DNA from: Euryarchaeota archaeon SCGC AAA252-I15
Lineage (GTDB): Archaea > Altiarchaeota > Altiarchaeia > IMC4 > SCGC-AAA252-I15
Length of the DNA: 17,002 bases
NCBI GenBank assembly: GCA_000402775.1
Contig: AQSC01000040.1
Coordinates: 1-17,002 of the forward strand
Reading direction: 5' to 3'
Part shown: positions 12,958 through 17,002 of the stretch, piece by piece
Layout of the letters: each line of letters opens with the position of its first letter
How positions within the stretch are numbered: position 1 is the stretch's first letter
Translations under genes and position numbers: made by a program
Notes under the pieces: model-generated
What the model saw: only the letters and a program-made list of their open reading frames with translations
Told to the model about the DNA's origin: nothing
Databases searched by the model: none

Positions 12958-13041
12958 AACTAATGGGGACAAACGATAGTTTCGCCGTAAGGCGGAAAGT
13001 TGGGAAAAATCGAAGATTTTTCCGTTTGTCACCTGTTAATA
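12958..13041 (+). repeat. Folded repeat copy E2, attC-like
   Basis: Layout: AAC (12958), six bases, GGACAAACG (12967-12975); hairpin CGCC-gtaa-GGCG (12983-12994); hairpin GGAAAAATC-gaa-GATTTTTCC (13003-13023); CGTTTGTC (13023-13030), four bases, GTTAATA (13035-13041). GACAAACG pairs with CGTTTGTC, and the pairing extends outward as TAATGGG/CCTGTTA past one bulged A. The result is a long imperfect stem with an extrahelical base and two inner hairpins. The layout recalls an attC site. The outer boxes deviate from RYYYAAC and GTTRRRY. Confidence 0.6.
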
Positions 13042-13082
13042 GCCCTGAGCGAAGCGAAGGTCCGAATCCCGGATTGTGTGGT

Positions 13083-13307
13083 TTATTTAAGTAGTTTAAC
13101 GAATTCTTCCCTTGTTAAATCAAGATCTTTTATCACTTGGTTTATGAGTTTAGGGTGTAGAACTTTCTTACTATGAAAGGGTATTGTTATCCTACCTCCT
13201 TTATCATTCCGAAAAATTTTATGACTTCCAGATTGCCGAACGAGGTTGAAACCAAGTTTTTCGACCAATCGAATTATTTTATCAGCTTTTATCCGAGGTG
13301 TTTTCAT
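13083..13307 (-). CDS. hicA: HicA-family mRNA interferase toxin
   Basis: This 74-residue protein has the HicA double-stranded-RNA-binding-like fold. The catalytic histidine is H29 in LVRQSGSHKIFRN, followed by RITIPFHSKKVLHPKLINQVIKDL, the conserved strand-helix. HicA toxins cleave mRNA and arrest growth until bound by HicB. ATG 13307 overlaps the hicB stop by four bases (ATGA), so the two are translationally coupled with the antitoxin made first. The pair faces the opposite way to the folded repeats on each side. All key residues are present. Confidence 0.92.
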   Translation of the reverse strand: MKTPRIKADKIIRLVEKLGFNLVRQSGSHKIFRNDKGGRITIPFHSKKVLHPKLINQVIKDLDLTREEFVKLLK

Positions 13308-13528
13308 ACAGCAACTTCAAGGGTAGTAAGACTGAAAGATTTCGGAATTTCAATTTCACCGTTTTCAGCGAGGATGTCCGCAATGTGTAGTTTAATGACA
13401 TCTTGAATATTTTTCACTGCTTCCTCATATGTATCCCCCTGAGAGTAGCATCCCTGAAATATTGGGCAAAATACAAAATAACCCTCACTGTCCTTTTCGA
13501 CAACAACAGGCAGATTATATTTTTTCAT
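13304..13528 (-). CDS. hicB: HicB-family antitoxin
   Basis: This 74-residue protein has the HicB partial RNase-H-like fold: NLPVVVEKDSEGYFVFCPIFQGCYSQGDTYEEAVKNIQDVI. The G-Y-F-x-x-C-P and G-C-x-x-Q-G-D-T-x-E-E-A motifs are diagnostic. HicB binds and neutralises HicA. This form is short and seems to lack the C-terminal DNA-binding domain found in many HicB proteins, so autoregulation may be weak or indirect. ATG 13528 lies 25-32 bases from the TATA box TTATATAA (complement of 13553-13560), which indicates a leaderless transcript and makes this a self-contained unit. Confidence 0.92.
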   Translation of the reverse strand: MKKYNLPVVVEKDSEGYFVFCPIFQGCYSQGDTYEEAVKNIQDVIKLHIADILAENGEIEIPKSFSLTTLEVAV

Positions 13529-13552
13529 TATGATAACATATGGAAAACACAG

Positions 13553-13560
13553 TTATATAA
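13553..13560 (-). promoter_or_regulatory. TATA box of hicBA
   Basis: TTATATAA is symmetric and preceded on the minus strand by a T-rich run. Its distance of 25-32 bases to the hicB ATG fits leaderless transcription. Confidence 0.55.
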
Positions 13561-13577
13561 AAAAACCAAGTTATTTC

Positions 13578-13623
13578 GCAAGCGGGATTCGGAAATCGGC
13601 GAACAAATAAGCCGATTGAAAAT
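13578..13623. repeat. Hairpin segment leading into folded repeat E3
   Basis: AATCGGC (13594-13600) and GCCGATT (13611-13617) form a perfect 7-bp stem. GCAAGCGG (13578-13585) is complementary to CCGCTTGT (13704-13711) at the far end of E3, apart from one wobble, so this segment may extend the E3 fold. Confidence 0.45.
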
Positions 13624-13716
13624 AACATATGTGGGTAAACGTGGTTTTGCCGACGAGAAGGAGGCAAAATTGGGGGAATTTCACAGGAGAAATTCCCGTT
13701 TAGCCGCTTGTTAAGA
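13624..13716 (+). repeat. Folded repeat copy E3, attC-like
   Basis: Layout: AAC (13624), six bases, GGGTAAACG (13633-13641); hairpin TTTTGCC/GGCAAAA (13645-13669); TTG; hairpin GGGAATTTC/GAAATTCCC (13674-13697); CGTTTAGCC (13697-13705), GCTT, GTTAAGA (13710-13716). GGGTAAACG pairs with CGTTTAGCC with one mismatch. The element order matches E2 piece for piece although the hairpin sequences differ, which suggests selection on structure. The final box differs from GTTRRRY only in its last base. Confidence 0.6.
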
Positions 13717-13902
13717 CCCCCGACGCCGACAGGCGGGGGGCAAGCGCAGCGCAGAGTTTTCGAGCTACCACATATTTTTTTTTAATGTTGCCGGCAGTTT
13801 TCACTAAAACCGAAATACAGCGAAGCTGCGTATTCTAACGGGAAGGGGGCGGGGCAATATTTTTTTTCTATTCTTTAAGAGTGAAAATTATAAATATCTA
13901 TT
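13717..13902. other. Spacer with GC hairpin and promoter of the restriction gene
   Basis: No gene is seen. CCCCC and GGGGG around an inner GCC/GGC (about 13717-13740) form a GC hairpin. ATACAGC and GCTGcGTAT (about 13823-13839) form another. A T-rich stretch and CTTTAAGAG (about 13874-13882), 21-29 bases before ATG 13903, are the likely promoter of the restriction-modification operon. A closer AT stretch (13886-13897) is too near to serve that start. Confidence 0.4.
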
Positions 13903-15042
13903 ATGACCTTTGAATCAGTAGATAAATTACAGAACCATCTTTCGGAGAATATCTTTGGGTATGCTAAAGACTCGAAAAAGGCAGCTGGTCGTGCTTTAGG
14001 CACTATAGTAGAAGTGATTACCTTCTATATTCTAAAATCATGGGGTTTGAATAATTCTATCTCTATTGAAAACAGGATAGAAGAATTTGGAAATCCTGAT
14101 ATAACTCACAATGTAGAATTTTCACTTCATCCAATTTATAGAGAATATAACCTCAAGTTAGATAATGATGGAAAAACTATAACAGCGAATAAAATTTTCT
14201 CTAAACTGAAAAATAATTTTTCAATAGAAAATTATACCAAATTAAATAATAATCTATTAACAAAAGATGGAATTTTAAGAAATGCTTGTACAGTAGGTCA
14301 AAACGAATATTCAAAATTAATTGCATCAATTAATGAGATAAACAAGGATAAAATAGATATCAAAGTTATCGAACAGAGTAATAAACCTTATACAATTTTT
14401 GAATGTAAACGAGTCGGTGTAGAAGAAGGATGTAAAAAAGGGCCCCAAACAATTGAAAAGGCAAAACAAGGCGCTTATGTTGCACAGTCTTTATCATCTT
14501 TACAAAAGTTAAGACTCGAAGGAGGAGAACGTTATGGGATTATATATCAAAATAAAAAAGTTCTATGCACCAAACCATATCATGTTTTACTTGACGAAGT
14601 AATTCAATCAAATGATCCGGCGTTATTACGAAATTTTATTATGACTGTTGGAGTAGTTAGTAATCATGGTAATTGGTTTACTGCTGAGAATCATAATAAG
14701 GAATTGAAAGTATTAGCTCAATCTTACGATTGGCTCCTTTTTTTAACTGACGTAGGAATAATGGAATTTATCAATCATGTGATAATTAAACCTACTAAAA
14801 AATATTCGCCAATACGAGATGCATTTATTAAAAGTTACGCCCCTGATAAGAAGAAAAACCAATTTACTAAAGTTCAAATGAATATCGACGCTGATCAAAA
14901 ATTATTTGAATATTTTATTTCCAATAATGAACGAGTGGCTACTTGGTTTAACATAATTACTCCACGCGCTGGAAATCTTATGAAATTAAGAGAGGAAATA
15001 AAAACTTTAAATAAAAAAGATTGGGCAAGAATCTTAGGATGA
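13903..15042 (+). CDS. Type II restriction endonuclease, probably ApaLI-like
   Basis: The protein has 379 residues. A PD-(D/E)xK-type core is suggested by NPD66ITHNVEF and YTIFE167CK169R, and a long conserved-looking block follows: KRVGVEEGCKKGPQTIEKAK. From memory this block resembles the ApaLI restriction endonuclease family (GTGCAC cutters), but I could not check it. The gene is very A+T-rich compared with 4400-12400 and its stop overlaps the start of an adenine methyltransferase by four bases. The pairing makes a Type II restriction-modification system likely. GTGCAC occurs at least three times in the window, so the site is not avoided, which is compatible with protection by methylation. 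Horizontal acquisition is likely. Confidence 0.7.
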   Translation: MTFESVDKLQNHLSENIFGYAKDSKKAAGRALGTIVEVITFYILKSWGLNNSISIENRIEEFGNPDITHNVEFSLHPIYREYNLKLDNDGKTITANKIFSKLKNNFSIENYTKLNNNLLTKDGILRNACTVGQNEYSKLIASINEINKDKIDIKVIEQSNKPYTIFECKRVGVEEGCKKGPQTIEKAKQGAYVAQSLSSLQKLRLEGGERYGIIYQNKKVLCTKPYHVLLDEVIQSNDPALLRNFIMTVGVVSNHGNWFTAENHNKELKVLAQSYDWLLFLTDVGIMEFINHVIIKPTKKYSPIRDAFIKSYAPDKKKNQFTKVQMNIDADQKLFEYFISNNERVATWFNIITPRAGNLMKLREEIKTLNKKDWARILG

Positions 15043-15617
15043 CTGCAGGTAGAAAAAATAATTCAGATAATAAGGATTGGGGCACACCACCAAAGTATGT
15101 AAAGGCGATTAAAAGAGTTTTTCGTGAGAAAATAAATTTAGATCCTTGTTCGAGTGAATATTCAGTCGTACATGCAGAGACGGAGTATCAACTTCCTGAG
15201 CATGATGGTCTGAAAGAATCTTGGGATTATTCAACCATCTTCGTAAATCCTCCTTATGGAAGAGATCGAGACCGAAACACAGGAATAAAAGACTGGTTAA
15301 AACGTTGTGCTGAAGCAAATAGAAAACATGGTTCAGAAGTTATTGCTCTAGTTCCAGTTGCAACGAATACCAGTCATTGGAAACAAAATGTATTTACTAA
15401 AGCGTCAGCTATCTGTTTTTTATATGATACAAGATTAAAATTTTTAGAAAAGGGCAAACCGGGGGGAAAGGGAGCTCCAATGTCATGTGCAATGATATAT
15501 TGGGGTGAAAATTATGATGAATTTTTCAAAGTTTTTATGGACTTTGGAGCAGTTGTAGATATCCAGAATCTAAAAGACGAAATAATCGGATTAAATCGTA
15601 AACAAACTAAACTGTAA
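15039..15617 (+). CDS. DNA N6-adenine methyltransferase (phage Dam-like), partner of the restriction enzyme
   Basis: From ATG 15039 the protein has 192 residues. It begins with DWGTPPKYVKAIKRVF and INLDPCSSEYSVV, the pattern of the phage-type N6-adenine methyltransferase group. The catalytic motif is N70-P-P-Y73 (IFVNPPYGRDRDRN), used to transfer a methyl group from S-adenosylmethionine to adenine N6. An in-frame ATG at 15021 would overlap the upstream gene by 22 bases. The ATGA overlap at 15039 is the usual coupling geometry, so it is preferred. The enzyme presumably protects host DNA from the endonuclease encoded just upstream. Base composition is A+T-rich like its partner. Confidence 0.8.
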   Translation: MTAGRKNNSDNKDWGTPPKYVKAIKRVFREKINLDPCSSEYSVVHAETEYQLPEHDGLKESWDYSTIFVNPPYGRDRDRNTGIKDWLKRCAEANRKHGSEVIALVPVATNTSHWKQNVFTKASAICFLYDTRLKFLEKGKPGGKGAPMSCAMIYWGENYDEFFKVFMDFGAVVDIQNLKDEIIGLNRKQTKL

Positions 15618-15643
15618 AAGCACATTACTAAAAAGTTAAAACT

Positions 15644-16907
15644 TCAATTATAATCCACACCAAGTTTCTCAAAAAATGCCTTATGGCGTTGTTTCACGTC
15701 AATCACTATTCTATCAAATGCAATAATCTCTATGTGTGCATTTAAATTCCTATTATATTTGTAGTATCCTCTATCTCCCTTTAATTTTGCATAATCACCA
15801 TCTTCAGCAAATTTTTTAATATTATCTGTAATGTCACAGACGATATAACAATAGAATCGAGTGGTTTCATTTACTTCTAATGGTCGTCCAGATGGCAGGT
15901 TAACCTTTTTACCTTGAATCTCCCTAACATACTCCAATACTTTTTCTGTTGGTCTGTTATCGTCAAATGCTGTTCTCTGAGGTTTTTTTAGTTCTAATAT
16001 TGATACAGCTTTTGCAATCCTATCCGAATCCATCTCTGAAAATACAACTACATCAGGTCTTTCTTGGTTTTCAGAAGATGTTGTATCCCTAAGAGGTTTA
16101 TCAGAAGCTGCAAAATCATGAAAAGTCAATCGTTCATCAATAAGCCATAAATTATAATCTTCATGTCTCAATTGGTCTGTTGTTGTCTTTCTCGGCATTA
16201 TAATATCGTGAATGATATCCTCATTTGGATATTTTCCATCATCATTAATGTTAAGCTTTTTATCGAGTAAATCAATTATCATTTTTCTAAATATCATATA
16301 GCCTGCAAGCTCGTCTTTTTGAAATGCTTCTAATTTATCTACAATCTCTTTACATTCATCTTCAATTTCAGAAATCGAATCTGGTTGTGTTTTCAAAAGT
16401 TTTCGACTCTGTTCTTTAATCTGGTATTCTGTTTTTCCTTTGTATTTGTAAAGAATTTCATTAATTTTTTCATTTGATGAATTTGGTTCTACATCATCAT
16501 AGACTTCTGGGCAGTATTGTGGTACGGATCTTAAAGCAGGATTTTCTTGAGAAATATATTTCTGGATCTTTTCTCTTTTTTGCCCTTCTATGATTTTTAA
16601 GTAATCTGACAAAAACTCTTTTGATTTCTCAATAACTCCATTCTTTATTTCCTCAATTGAAATTGGATAGTCGATACTGTTCAATGTTCCTGAAACCTCA
16701 GGTATATTAAACTCTAGCCTACTACTATCTACATGTTCATCAAGGTATGGGCTAGAGACATAAACACAATAAACAAATTTTCCCCCTTCCTCATCAAACT
16801 GGTTGGATGTCCCTAAAAGTTTGTGAATAGATTCTGTTTTTACCTCTCGGTTATTTGCAGTTAATGCGATTATATGCATCTGTTTGTACGTTGAGTATAA
16901 TTTAATA
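15644..16907 (-). CDS. C-terminal portion of a GHKL-ATPase-type ATP-binding protein with a nuclease-like C-terminus
   Basis: About 420 residues are seen. The first part would follow the N-terminal ATPase domain, which is missing. A long charged helical region occupies the middle (about 90-225). The C-terminal 170 residues carry NLWLIDERLTFHDFAASDKPL, RPDVVVFSEM and SILELKKPQ, which fits a PD-(D/E)xK-like site, then TRFYCYIVCDITDNIKKFA and a closing RHKAFFEKLGV. I recall this tail from large ATP-binding GHKL proteins of microbial defence loci, unverified. No authentic start is present: the frame reaches back only to a TTG within a fold-back repeat that begins at 16908. The gene is A+T-rich and lies tail-to-tail with the restriction-modification operon. 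Confidence 0.6.
16537..16631. repeat. Left arm of a 95-bp perfect inverted repeat
   Basis: This segment, inside the GHKL-type gene, is the exact reverse complement of 16908-17002. Here the minus strand is the coding strand. Confidence 0.9.
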
Positions 16908-17002
16908 TGAGAAATCAAAAGAGTTTTTGTCAGATTACTTAAAAATCATAGAAGGGCAAAAAAGAGAAAAGATCCAGAAATATATTTCTCAAGAAAATCC
17001 TG
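16908..17002. repeat. Right arm of the perfect inverted repeat, running off the window
   Basis: Read on the + strand it encodes KSKEFLSDYLKIIEGQKREK and continues QKYISQENP, the same peptide the gene encodes on the minus strand about 280-460 bases earlier. Identity is perfect from 16908 to the last base, so the repeat probably extends further. The most likely cause is a fold-back chimera at a contig end rather than a biological repeat. Confidence 0.9.

Noticed and set aside
12522..13716. Calling the repeats genuine attC sites
   Set aside because: The layout is attC-like, but the R boxes deviate (GTTAATA, GTTAAGA, GTAAAAT at the 3' ends) and no integrase is visible. Annotated as repeats only.
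12522..13716. CRISPR array
   Set aside because: Repeats are few, far apart, imperfect and separated by genes. There is no regular repeat-spacer pattern anywhere in the window.

Overview
The window reads as DNA from an uncultivated archaeon. Many genes start 22-35 bases downstream of an A/T-only TATA-like box with no ribosome-binding site (leaderless transcripts). A tRNA gene carries a bulge-helix-bulge intron. There is an archaeal-style secreted protein with a threonine-rich linker, a GH57 amylase, and the tail of an archaeal-type tRNA thiolation gene. I cannot place it to phylum. The mosaic of housekeeping genes, orphans and defence genes would fit a DPANN-like or other poorly sampled lineage.

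Layout. 1-1520: the end of a tRNA 2-thiolation gene, an HxlR-type regulator with a cysteine cluster, and a divergent cysteine-bearing minigene plus a MerT-like membrane gene whose 3' part is replaced by an IS200/IS605 element. 1588-2876: a membrane-anchored Thr-rich protein, an orphan gene split by a frameshift in a G tract, and a small zinc ribbon, the last two diverging from a palindromic TATA box. 2877-3800: no protein genes, but an intron-containing tRNA-Arg(UCG), a second copy of its intron, two degenerate tRNA halves and several hairpins. 3804-4328: an orphan protein. 4452-6095: an MscS channel and a partner membrane protein. 6151-8635: divergent ribD and nucleotide-sugar dehydrogenase genes. 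8671-11197: a PRC/MgtE_N/CBS protein overlapping a divergent NRAMP transporter. 11177-12433: GH57 glycosidase.

12434-17002 is accessory DNA. Three copies of a folded repeat (a fourth lies at 3668-3790) alternate with short gene units: a 48-residue charged protein and a HicB-HicA toxin-antitoxin pair. They are followed by an A+T-rich Type II restriction-modification pair and the C-terminal part of a GHKL-ATPase-like defence protein. The repeats share a 5' motif (AAC, six bases, then GGGTAAACG) and a complementary 3' motif (CGTTTAGCC, four bases, then GTTAA). Their layout recalls integron cassettes and attC sites, although the box sequences do not fully match attC.

The last 95 bases are an exact reverse complement of 16537-16631. 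This is probably a fold-back assembly or amplification artefact at a contig end, and it removes the N-terminus of the last gene.
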